Of a DNA stretch of 64,000 bases, positions 52,169-62,100 are shown one piece after another. Numbering within the stretch: position 1 is the first letter of the stretch; the number at the start of each line of letters is the position of its first letter. The position numbers were made by a program, and so were the translations under genes. The stretch comes from Epiperipatus broadwayi. Its lineage: Eukaryota > Onychophora > Udeonychophora > Euonychophora > Peripatidae. Below the pieces are notes generated by a model. The model was not told where the DNA came from. It did not search any database and saw only the letters and a program-made list of their open reading frames with translations. The DNA lies in NCBI GenBank assembly GCA_028023455.1, contig JAQFVV010000031.1, forward strand, positions 5,746,926 through 5,810,925. The letters run 5' to 3'.

Positions 52169-54064
52169 ATGTATCCAAATCAAAAAACCGTTTATAATTT
52201 ATCTAGGAAAGCCCTCTCCACAGATGAAATTTCGGTTTTAGAAAAAGGTTTCAATTTTGCTTTAACACCTTCCCGGATACCTTTTGAGAAAATTGTTTGT
52301 AATGTTGAATCAGCTCTCGATAAAATTGATTCTACATCGGCTGATTTGGCTAGAGCTGAGATTTGTAATATTTTTAAAAAAGCTAAGCTTCCTAAAAATA
52401 ATATTTCAAAGAAAGAAAGACAAGCATTAAATAATATAAAATCGGACAAATCAATTGTTGTACTTCCAGCTGATAAAGGTAATGCCACAGTTGTAATGGA
52501 TCGTGACATTTACCATAATAAAATTTTAGATCTGCTTAATGATAAAACTTATAAACTATCAAAAAGAGATCATACTACGTATTTGGAAAAAACAACAAAA
52601 GCTATTATTAATAAATCACCTATTGAAACAGAGATAAAAAATAAAATAATCCCTCGTGAAAAATCTTGTGTCTGTCCAAAATTTTATGGACTTCCAAAAA
52701 TTCACAAACCAGATACCCCCCTTCATCCAATAGTAAGTGCAATAGGTTCTCCAACTCATATTTTAGCCAGATACTTATCGGATTTCATTAAACCTACAAT
52801 CCCATCTATTAAATCATATATTAAAAACTCTCTTCATTTTATTTCTGTTTTAAAAAGTTTAAAAATTAATGCTAATGACATTCTGGTCAGTTTTGATGTC
52901 GTGTCTTTGTTTACAAACATTCCAATTGATGAAGCTTTAAATATAATCTCACAACGTTGCAATTTACCAGACCATATTATTGCTTTAATTAAACATTGTC
53001 TCTTAAATACATATTTTGTATACAATGGACAGCATTACAGACAAGTTTTTGGTACTCCTATGGGCTCACCTATCTCAGGAGTAATAGCTGATTTATTCAT
53101 GGAATATATAGAAACTCGTGCTTTAGAATCATCATCTTTAAAACCTCTCATTTGGCTCAGATACATAGATGACACTTTTGTCATATGGCAACATGGAAAA
53201 AATAAATTAGATGATTTTTTCTTACATTTAAATAATATGCATCCTCATATTAAATTTACAATGGAGACAGAGTCTGATGGAAAACTCCCTTTTCTTGATG
53301 TTCTAGTCACCAGAACACCAAATAGTTTATCTTTTTCTATTTACAGAAAGGATACACACACAGACAGATATTTGCATTTCCATTCTCATCATCACCCAAC
53401 TCAGATAGTTTCTGTAGCCAAAACTCTTTTAAATAGAGCAATTAACCTTTCAGATGAGACACATCTGAAAGAAGAAATAAATCATATTAATAGTGTTTTA
53501 TTAGCAAATAGTTATAATTACAAATTTATAAAAAAAGCCTTATTTCAAGCCCAAAATAGACAAAATAGGAAACAAAAAGATGATAAATCAGCTATTAGGA
53601 TTTGTGTTCCATATGTAAAAGGAACTACAGACAGTATCGGACGTATATTAAAACGCTATAATATAGATACAGCATTTTCTGCTCATCAAAAGATCAGCAA
53701 TATAATAACCAAGCCTAAGGATTCAATCCCTCTTGAATCTCATGGTGTCTATCAAATCTCATGTAAAAATTGTAAAGCTTCTTACATAGGTATGAGTAAT
53801 CATCGCATCAGTGTTAGGAGAGATGAGCATGCTAATGCAGTTAAACAACACTCATCATCATCAGCACTCTCACTCCATACTATAGATTCAGGTCATAAAA
53901 TTGATTTTTCTAGTACCAGGATCATATCCAGATGTGATAATCTCTACCAATGCAAAATTAGAGAAGCCATTGAGATACTTAAAAGGCCAGATTGTATCAA
54001 TAAGCGAGATGATACATGCAAACTTTCTCCTATTTGGAAAGATTTTTTTAAAAAACATTCCTAA
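52169..54064 (+). CDS. Penelope-like element RT / GIY-YIG endonuclease, 631 aa
   Basis: The only long open frame of the window. Order of domains: N-terminal part (residues 1-95); RT block with VLPADKGNATVVMD (D102-K103-G104); FYGLPKIHKP then PLHPIVS (185-191), where PLEs normally have R at position 186 and here H; motif A SFDVVSLFTNIP with D243; motif B QVFGTPMGSPIS (about 297-308); motif C YIDD with D334-D335; then KLPFLDV and a thumb region. C-terminal GIY-YIG domain: GVY at 526-528, C-x2-C, YIG at 539-541, conserved H/R residues, and catalytic-type E599 in REAIEI. RT copies the element RNA and the endonuclease nicks the target. The first ATG sits at the palindrome centre, and the protein is shorter than typical PLE polymerases, so it is probably 5'-truncated; no promoter is evident. 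Probably not active because of H186 and the missing 5' end. Confidence 0.93.
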   Translation: MYPNQKTVYNLSRKALSTDEISVLEKGFNFALTPSRIPFEKIVCNVESALDKIDSTSADLARAEICNIFKKAKLPKNNISKKERQALNNIKSDKSIVVLPADKGNATVVMDRDIYHNKILDLLNDKTYKLSKRDHTTYLEKTTKAIINKSPIETEIKNKIIPREKSCVCPKFYGLPKIHKPDTPLHPIVSAIGSPTHILARYLSDFIKPTIPSIKSYIKNSLHFISVLKSLKINANDILVSFDVVSLFTNIPIDEALNIISQRCNLPDHIIALIKHCLLNTYFVYNGQHYRQVFGTPMGSPISGVIADLFMEYIETRALESSSLKPLIWLRYIDDTFVIWQHGKNKLDDFFLHLNNMHPHIKFTMETESDGKLPFLDVLVTRTPNSLSFSIYRKDTHTDRYLHFHSHHHPTQIVSVAKTLLNRAINLSDETHLKEEINHINSVLLANSYNYKFIKKALFQAQNRQNRKQKDDKSAIRICVPYVKGTTDSIGRILKRYNIDTAFSAHQKISNIITKPKDSIPLESHGVYQISCKNCKASYIGMSNHRISVRRDEHANAVKQHSSSSALSLHTIDSGHKIDFSSTRIISRCDNLYQCKIREAIEILKRPDCINKRDDTCKLSPIWKDFFKKHS

Positions 54065-54154
54065 ATTTAACATTTTTTGCTATTGGTGGAATTTTAACAT
54101 TTTATTCAAATCAGTGATTGTAGCGCCTCTACAACCATCTTTCTACCTTTTATA

Positions 54155-54200
54155 ACTCTGTGGATGGCTTGTGTGACCAAGTCGAAACGTCAGTATATTA
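54155..54200 (+). ncRNA. Hammerhead-like motif in PLE tail (plus copy)
   Basis: About 100 bp after the stop codon. A 6-bp stem (GGCTTG at 54166-54171, loop TGTGAC, CAAGTC at 54178-54183, one G-U pair) is followed at once by GAAAC, and preceded by CTGTGGAT. In hammerhead ribozymes stem II is framed by CUGANGA and GAAA; the GAAA side fits exactly, the CUGANGA side only loosely. PLEs of many animals are known to carry hammerhead motifs in their terminal regions. Stem III and the cleavage triplet could not be fitted confidently. Confidence 0.45.
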
Positions 54201-54413
54201 ATATTAAAAGTTTTTAACACGGATGAACCCACAAAATATGTATTTTATATATTTAACCCGTGCAAATCTTTGTTTTAACATATATATATATCAAAATAAA
54301 ACCATTTTCTTTTTACACATATTTTCAAGAAACTTCTGCCCTGAAATATATAAAACAATAATATCTGTTAGCAGATTTTTAAAGAAACACTTAACATATT
54401 TTATTCATGCTTC

Positions 54414-54417
<4 letters not shown>

Positions 54418-54455
<38 letters not shown>
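54418..54455. repeat. (TA)n microsatellite
   Basis: About 19 uninterrupted TA units inside the right part of the old LTR, absent from the sister LTR at the equivalent place. Confidence 0.9.
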
Positions 54456-54461
<6 letters not shown>

Positions 54462-54784
54462 ATGGATTAGATTATCTATCCACGTATGAATTTACAATAT
54501 TAATAACAAAATTAATAATTTAACTTCTAACTTTAATAATACAATAAACATTTTTATAAATCTTATGTGACCTTTGTATGATATAATTTTACTAATCCTA
54601 TCTAATTATAGTATTCTTTCATATGTAAATAGATAATGCCATTTAGACAGCCAAGATAGTGAGTTTTACAAGCTAATTTTAAGAGTATTAACATTAAATA
54701 GGTACAAAACTAGCCCAGGCAAGTAGGCAATCAGATTGATGGTGAAACAGTAAGGGATTGGGAATGTTATCATTTCAATATATA

Positions 54785-54955
54785 TATGCAAAGGAATTTA
54801 AAGTCTGAAATTTCATGCTCCCTACAGCTATTCACTTTATCTTATACAACTAATACACATATTCACATCACAAACATATGAAAAAGATAAATGACCATAC
54901 ATATTTCAAGCTGAACCAGCACTCATCAATTTGGTATCATCTCTCACAAATTATA
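54785..54955 (+). repeat. Interspersed repeat R1, copy 4 (diverged)
   Basis: Shares AAAAAGATAAATGACC and CTGAACCAGCACTCATCA with the other R1 copies and again ends near a TA run. The start is poorly conserved. Confidence 0.5.
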
Positions 54956-54974
54956 TATATATGTTAATACAAAG

Positions 54975-55790
54975 ATTTTCACGGTTTGCATATATAAAAG
55001 ACATATTTTGCGGATTGATTTGTGTTAAAAAATTTAAATATTGATATACCGACGTTTTGACTTGATCACACAAGTCATCCACTGGGTGATAAAAGGTAGA
55101 AAGACAGTTGTAGAGGTGCTTCAATCACTGATTTTAAAAAAAAAGTTAAGGTTCCACCAATAACAAAAATGTGAAATTAAGAATGTTTTTTAAAAAAAAT
55201 CTTTCCAAATAGGAGAAAGTTTGCATGTATCATCTCACTTATTGATACAATTTGGCCTTTTAAATATCTCAATGGCTTTTTTAATTTTGTACTGGTAGAT
55301 ATTATCACATCTGGATATGATCCTGATACTAACAAAATAAATTTTATGACCTGAATCTATAGTATGGAGTGAGAGTGCTGATGATGATGAGTGTTGTTTA
55401 ACTGCATTAGCATGCTCAACTCTCCTAACACTTATGCAATGATTCCTCATACCTATGTAAGAAACTTTACAATTTTCACATGAGATTTGATAAACACCAT
55501 GAGATTCAAGAGCAGTTGAATTCTTAGGCTTGGTTATTATATTGCTGATCTTTTGATGAATAGAAAATTTTGCATCTATATTATAGTGTTTTAATATACA
55601 TCCAATACTGTCTGTAGTTCATTTTACATATTGAACACAATTCCTAATAGCTGATTTATCATCTTTTTGTTTCCTATTTTGTCCATTTTGGGCTTGAAAT
55701 AAGGCTTTTTTATAAATTTATAATTGTAACTATTAGCTAATAAACACTATTAATATGATTTATTTCTTCTTTCAGATGTGACTTATCTAG
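54975..55790 (-). pseudogene. 5'-truncated PLE copy, same family as the palindrome
   Basis: Minus strand; begins with the family tail (ACATATTTTGCGGATTGATT, then the hammerhead-like block at 55051-55085) and continues through the GIY-YIG region, still including GVYQIS as DNA, to about 55790, where similarity stops inside the thumb region. A 71-codon frame remains open (55235-55450: RRVEHANAVKQHSSSSALS). Differences from the palindrome copies are many single changes, so it is older. Truncation at the 5' side is usual for PLE insertions. Confidence 0.85.
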
Positions 55791-57142
55791 TTTCTGAAAT
55801 CCTAACTCTTCACTGAGGTGAGCCATTAAACTTGAAACCAATTGGTCTGGAGATGAGGATAGTACAATAGAGATTTTGAATTCTTTCTCTGTTGACACTT
55901 ATAATTAAAGCTTGTTTGGAGCTAGTGGTAAGCTCCATCTAGTGAACATTTTAGCACAAGCTATGAAATATATTCTACCAAAGTAAGTAGACATTTATCA
56001 CCTATTGTGGTAATAAATCTTTCTTACAAAACTATATTTGTTACTTTTCTGAACCAAACTTATAATCTATGTCAAAGGATAACTGTCAATGCATGGTCTG
56101 TAGTGTGAAAGCATGGAGTGTAATGCTTTGACAAAGATGAGTGTGACGTAAACATGCATCAGCAAAGTAACAAATGGTTGTGCACCAAAGATTTATTAAG
56201 GTAATAGTTGATAATTTTCTAGTTATTTTGGTACAATAAATTTTAATATATATATAATGATTACAACATATATTTTTCTGTCTAGGAATGTAAATGGTCA
56301 CTAAGTTTTTTTTTGAAAAAAAGTTGATTGTTTATTTCTATGACCCGAATTTTTTTAAAGCCTGATTACAGGTTATGATTGTTGGTAGGTTAAGTGTTTA
56401 TTATTATCAAATCATAACTTTCTAATATATGATGAAATCTAGTTTCAACGTAAGAGCTTGAATAGACACTCAAGAATGAATTCTTTATTATTTAAATTAG
56501 TTTAATAGTATAAGGCATTGTGCTAACTTAACTATATTTTGCAAGTTCATTATATACTTAGTACATTATAAATTCATATTTAAATAATAATATATATATT
56601 CAAATTTTTACATTTTAAAATTTAGTTGTTTTTTATATATGCTCTCATATATTAAATTATTTTAGATTGATGCACTTAGAATATTATTTGAATATTTAGT
56701 TATTTAAAATAAAATCCTCAGAAGTATATAATCGATTTTAAATTATTGAAACTTTTTAAATTATAGATTATTGCAATGTATTTATACAAGCATAAAGTAA
56801 AATAAAGATTTTTCCTGCAGATAAAAATATGTTACAGTGGAGATTATAATCTTGTTTTGGATACATTTTAAATTGTTTTACGCCATTTGTATCATGAATA
56901 AAAGAATTAATTTAATTTTGTTCCTATAGTTAAATATTTATATTTATGCGAAATTGAGTATATATATATATACTGTAATGTGTGTGTGTTTTAAATTCCC
57001 ATCCGTGCATCTCTCATCTGAAGACCATCACATTGCAATTATCCTCCAGGCAAGAAAGTCAGACCACAGGTTTCCATCAATAAGATAATCCAAAGGGATC
57101 ACATATCTGAATCATCATATCCTTTTTATCATATCAACCGAC
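55791..57142. other. AT-rich DNA, no gene recognised
   Basis: No domain or repeat identified. From about 56,990 to 57,130 composition is more balanced but nothing is recognisable. Confidence 0.5.
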
Positions 57143-57298
<156 letters not shown>

Positions 57299-57318
57299 CT
57301 TATTCCAGAAGTTTGTTT

Positions 57319-57747
57319 ATATATATAAAGACATATTTTGCGGATTCATCTGTGTTAAAAAAATTTAAATATTGATATACCAACGTTTCAACTTGATCAC
57401 ACAAGTCATCCACTGGGTGATAAAAGGTAGAAAGACGGTTGTAGAGGCGCTACAATCACGGTTTGAAAAAAAATGTTAAAGTTCCACCAATAGCAAAAAT
57501 TTTAAATTTAAGAATGTTTTTTAAAAAAATCTTTCCAAATAGGAGGAAGTTTGCATGTATCATTTTGTTTATTGATACAATCTCGGCTTTTAAGTATCTC
57601 AATGGCTTCTCTAATTTTGTACTGGTAGACATTATCACATCTGGATATGATACTGGTACTAGAAAAATCAATTTTATGATCGGACACAGATGAACCCACA
57701 AAATATGTCTTTTACATATGCAACCCGTCAAAATCTTCCTATCATAC
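57319..57747 (-). mobile_element. Miniature PLE copy with inverted tail at both ends
   Basis: Minus-strand copy of only the last about 330 bp of the family (tail, hammerhead-like block, end of the endonuclease with AIEILKSRDCINK). At its truncated end, from 57684, follows ACACAGATGAACCCACAAAA, which is the family tail in the opposite orientation. The short element is therefore bracketed by inverted copies of its own tail, the same plan as 4216-5200. A 76-codon and a 101-codon frame here are by-products. Confidence 0.8.
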
Positions 57748-57839
57748 ATATATATATACAAAATGGAAAAAAAATATGTATTTAAACATTTTCAACATTC
57801 AATCAAAAAAAGATAATGTTGTTTTTATTATAGTTATAA

Positions 57840-59260
57840 TTTACTGAGCGTGCTTTTGATGTTGCTGATTAGAATCATAAAGTATGGGAATTCAGGAATT
57901 TTTTTTGTTTAGAGTACTATGTTATTAATAATGAACCATGCTTCTTTGAATTTACTCTTCCTATCATCTCAGTCGGAGCTAATCACTTTTTCCCTTGTTG
58001 TGTCAACAGTGTGACCATATTCTCTCTCATGTTTTAAAAAAACTGATTTATAGTTTGAGTTCTTTTTTGCATGGCTATACAGATATTCACACTGTGCCAC
58101 CCTTTTGCAATATTTACACACAATTTATCACATACACCACACATCAAGAGAAATCACTCGATCTGATTTTATATACAACTTGTGGAGTATGCTCTAGAAA
58201 TAATCTATCTTTTGTATCATTTATTAATCTGTTTCACATCAAAGCAGTCCCAAGGCTAACAATGTAGGTGTCTGCACAGATATTTTTTCAGTGTTTGTTA
58301 CATACTGGAAACGTAAGGGAATTTAATAAAGATTTTGGAACAATTTGTTGGGAGAATCATCTATTTATTTAAACATAAAACTTTTTAAAATTATTAATTA
58401 CCTAATTATGATTATATACTAGTATTGACATGTCTTTAATGTAAGCATCAATATTAGCATTGCAATCGGCTTCATATTTGCACAATTTCTGTAGAGAAGT
58501 TTTTAAGACTTCCCACTTTATGCATTGAAGAAATGTAAGATTTGGAATGGGTGGGATCTTGCACTTCTAGGAGCTTTAAAATTATCTTATAATCAAAATA
58601 ATAAGCAAATACTTTTGTCTACACTTAAAATAATGATAAAACAACATGGCTGATCTTACTGACTGGCTGATCTTACTGACAGAGACATTTATTTATTATT
58701 TATTTATTTAATATTATATAAAATCTTACAGTCTTTGTCAGTAACAACAGCCATGTTGTTTTATTATTATTATTACTTGTAATCTAAATTGTATTTCATT
58801 TTTTGTATATACAGTAGCAAAAAGTTGATCTCTTAAATATATTTTCTTTTTCAAGGATGTCCATTGTAAAAATGATATTTGTTCTAGATTATAATGTATA
58901 TCCTTAACATGGGACCTCAGCACACAGATAAGCATGTCATCCACATACCTCATGTAGATTGTATTAGGCATTGAAGCAAGTGATTTTGGGATAACAATTT
59001 CCTCAAATTTTGTCAACTTAATACTTCAGATAATTCCATTATCTGTCAGCCCCATAAGCCATTCATATTCCAATTTATAGTATTTGTTGTTGGCCAAAGC
59101 TGTTATGTCTTTATCTATCCAGTTTAACCTACCTGCAATAAGTGATTGTCTCTTCAATATGTAGCCTTTTTCCTGCAGTAATATAAAAATCACACTTATT
59201 GATTGTGAATGAAGTACATATTTATAGTTATTTAAGTTCCAAGGTTGCAAGATTATATAT
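57840..59260 (-). pseudogene. Second PLE family, minus arm of old inverted pair
   Basis: RT part: 59026-59250 encodes ITALANNKYYKLEYEWLMG (eroded Y.Q..G.PMG motif B) and 58738-59016 encodes SMPNTIYMRYVDDMLICV (motif C, YVDD intact). Linker near 58500 is cysteine-rich. Endonuclease remnant at about 57850-58240 shows NRLINDTKD and QVVYKIRSS with frame shifts. It differs clearly from the 50-54-kb family and resembles the 4.4-kb remnant in the linker and endonuclease (NRLIN, VVY). Interrupted by a small inverted repeat at 58637-58763. Inactive. Confidence 0.75.
58637..58763. repeat. Small foldback insert within PLE remnant
   Basis: TAAAACAACATGGCTG at the left and its exact complement at the right enclose a region with a TTTA-rich centre and a 19-bp direct duplication of TGGCTGATCTTACTGAC. 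The similarity between the two PLE arms is interrupted here. Confidence 0.6.
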
Positions 59261-59479
59261 GTATCTATATTTATTATGTTATTTTAATGCATAAAAATGA
59301 TGACTTAATTGTATGTTGAACCCTGTGTCAGTAATAAACCATTTATTCTCAATTGTTATTGCAGCCTTATAGTAATTCACACCCCCATAGACAATCATTT
59401 AGGTATAGGGGGTATTTTTTCTTATGCACTTTAATGTTATCAAACTTTCATCAAAAAAGGGTAGTGGTTGGATGTATTA

Positions 59480-60690
59480 TTTGATACTCAAATTTAGACA
59501 TAACAGCTTTGTGCAACAACAAATACTATAAAATGGAATATGGCTAGCCTATGTGATTGCCCATTAATGTAAATATCTACAGTATTATGTTGATAATATT
59601 TGAAAAAAATATTGTCCCAAAATATCTTGTTTCAATGCCTAATGTAATCTATAGGAGACATGCGACTGATGTGCATGTCTGTGCACCAGAGACACATATC
59701 AAGGTTATAAATCACTATCTGGAAAAATATCATTGTTACAATGGACAATTGAAAAATAATAAAATGTATAATATTCTTGCATCTGTATATATTGAAAAAC
59801 AAACAATCTTGATTATAAGATGATTTTAAAGCCTCTAGGTTTGAGAGGCTATTTATTCCAAATCATACCCTTTCAATGCATGAAGTGGCAGGTCTTAATG
59901 AGTGCCTGTATAGAAACTTAAAAAATATGCAAATGTGAACCTGATTGCAAAGACAATATTAATGCTTATCTTAAAGAACTTTCTACACTAGGAGACAACC
60001 ATAATAAGGTAATTAACATGATTAAAAAGAAGCATGCTTAAATAAATAGACCATACTTTGAGCAGATTAATCCATGCTATGAATAAGTCCTTCCTATATA
60101 CCCAGTATACCATGAACACTGGAAATGATCTGTGCTAACACATATAATGTTTACCTAAAAAGCTCTCTGACTTTAAACAGATTAATAAATAATATTAAAA
60201 ATAGAATACCTCCAGTGCTAACTCCACACATTGTATATAAACACAGATGCAGCAATTATTTTGCTGTGTGGTATATTATATTGAATCATGTACAAATATT
60301 GCCATAAGTGTGGCACAACATAAATATCTATATAGCTGTACAAAGAAGAATTCAGAGTATAAACCAGTAATGAGTGAGAATATGGTCACACTTTTGATCC
60401 TGCAAGTACAAAAGTGATTTTCTCTGAGTGGGATGAAAGAAATCATATATTTTAAGAAGCATGGTTCATCATTAATAATTCACAGATTATAAACATAAAT
60501 AAATCCTAAATTCCATTATTAATGAAATGTAATATGTAAAAAGGGCCTTACTTTATTTAAATGTTGTATTGTTTTCTGCAGCAAAATATAAAGCTATGAT
60601 TATAACTGCCAAAATCAAAAAGCATGCTCAAAAAATTGTTAAGAGTAATAAAAGAGCATTACATGTTCTTGGTTAAATGTTCAAAATGTT
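59480..60690 (+). pseudogene. Second PLE family, plus arm of old inverted pair
   Basis: Plus-strand counterpart of 57840-59260: NNKYYKMEYG at about 59520, then 59557-59823 with SMPNVIYRRHATDVHVC, where the catalytic YVDD has become HATD, a linker at about 59900-60000 (CKCEPDCKDNINAYLKE), and 60125-60307 with NRLINNIKNRIPPVL and HIVYKHRCSNYFAVWYI, the start of the GIY-YIG domain. Many stops. Similarity to the minus arm continues to about 60490 (GAATATGGTCACAC in both). The two arms meet 5' to 5' around 59260-59480. Confidence 0.75.
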
Positions 60691-62100
60691 TAAATATATA
60701 AATTACAATTAGCGCAAAAATAATTTTTTTCGACTTACAAGTTAATAAAATAAAAATATAACTACCAGTATTGATATTATTTACAATAGGCAAAAAATTT
60801 CAGACATATATACATAGCATGTGAGAACAATACAATATTACAATATATGGTAAGAAGTTATAAAGTGGGTTTGTAATTTTTGAAAGTAATAACTTTGTTT
60901 TTCTTTTCTTTATGGAAATCAAAGTTGATTACAACCGATTGATAACCATTTAAAATAAAATAAAATAAAATTTAACCAAAAATTAAAACCTAACTGCACA
61001 GTAAAATCAATCCTGAAAAGGTAAAGTAGTCTTGATACGTGAAAGAATTTGTATTATATAATTTCTAGAAATTTACATTTATAACCTTTTCTAGTTTGCA
61101 TTTCCTGAACTGAGTTTTAAATAATATTCCCCACGTATATAATAAAACTGGATGAAAAAGGTTAATAAAAAATTAAAATTTTGAAATTAATAGTATTTTA
61201 AAAATTATTGAGCTATATTTACATGTTGGCAATATTTTTTACTTTCTTCCTAAACCATTAGCTAATGTAAATAAAGAAAAAGAGTATTTTTATTTTATTT
61301 TGTTCATTTATATAGAAAATTATAATAATTTATTCAGTTACATATCAAATAATGACATGACATTTGTAAATTTGTTTCCACCAAATGTATAAAAAAAAAA
61401 AACAAAAAAAAAACATGTTTATAGAAAGACGTTAAATCTTTTAAATAGTTGGTGATGAATTCATTGTTTGGAAAATATGTTTAACAACTTCAAATAGGCA
61501 TAAATATATCTGAAAACAGCAACTAGGCATTTCAGTAGTCCAGCATTTCATTCCATATTGCTTTGCACTCCAGTCCAATCTACTTTCGAAACATAAATAA
61601 ATTTAGCAAATTGTGTCATAGTAGATAAGTATAATTCAATAAATGTTTGGATTGAGATATAAGATTAGTATTAAAAAGAGAATAGTATGTACTAACATTT
61701 TTGAAAGCAATCGTAGACAAGGAAATATTAAATAAACAACAGTGTACATAAAAAAGTAATAAAACTCACATTAAGGAAGCTGCATATCATGCTATTTTGG
61801 AGGTTTGTATATGAACTATTGAGACAGATGTGTATTTACTTAATGATAATATGTAAAAATACAAAAATAAGTTTGTAAATCAGGGGTGGGTGACGAAATC
61901 AACAACAGAGAATAAAATTATAGAACACTTAGTTTTATGCACTGATGATAACTCATTCAAAAACAAAAAGGATGAAAGTACAATTAAACATAAGTATTCA
62001 TCAACATGAACTAATACAGTTAATGGGATCAGAGCTAATTGTCCATCGAGCTATTCTGACAATACAAAAGGCTTTAGAACAAAAATAGGATACATTTATC
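60691..62100. other. AT-rich DNA, no gene recognised
   Basis: A-rich runs (61391-61414) and otherwise unremarkable sequence. Confidence 0.5.

Larger units (their letters stand above)
50082..54271. mobile_element. Head-to-head pair of Penelope-like elements (4.2-kb palindrome)
   Basis: Two PLE copies, minus (50082-52140) and plus (52169 to about 54271), share their 5' ends at the centre and carry their 3' tails outward. The arms are nearly identical over about 2.05 kb. The centre has three copies of ATGTATCCAAATCAAAAAA: one on the minus strand ending at 52139, and two direct copies starting at 52141 and 52169, the first inside a 28-bp extra segment. The pair sits inside the old LTR. TA-rich sequence flanks both sides, so a TSD cannot be defined. 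The left tail is shorter than the right by roughly 20-25 bp. Confidence 0.9.
47409..54777 (-). mobile_element. Old LTR1-family LTR, split by the PLE palindrome
   Basis: Left part 47409 to about 50081 and right part about 54272-54777 together align with the complete LTR at 12707-15746. Strong blocks are 48360-48670 against 13620-13930 and 54460-54777 against 15440-15746, ending TTTCA. Where the younger copy has CG, this one usually has TG or CA (for example CTTCGCTACT against CTTTGCTACT), a sign of long exposure to methylation decay. It may be the 5' LTR of the Ty3-type remnant to its left. No TSD was found. Confidence 0.7.

Noticed and set aside
50082-54271. Interpretation of the palindrome as a pure assembly artefact
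   Set aside because: The arms differ by a 1-bp indel, a 19-bp deletion, several substitutions, different tail lengths and a 28-bp centre, which a simple foldback error would not produce; it remains worth checking with long reads.
57995-58267. 90-codon plus-strand frame rich in Cys and His
   Set aside because: It is antisense to the PLE endonuclease remnant on the minus strand, which explains the sequence better.
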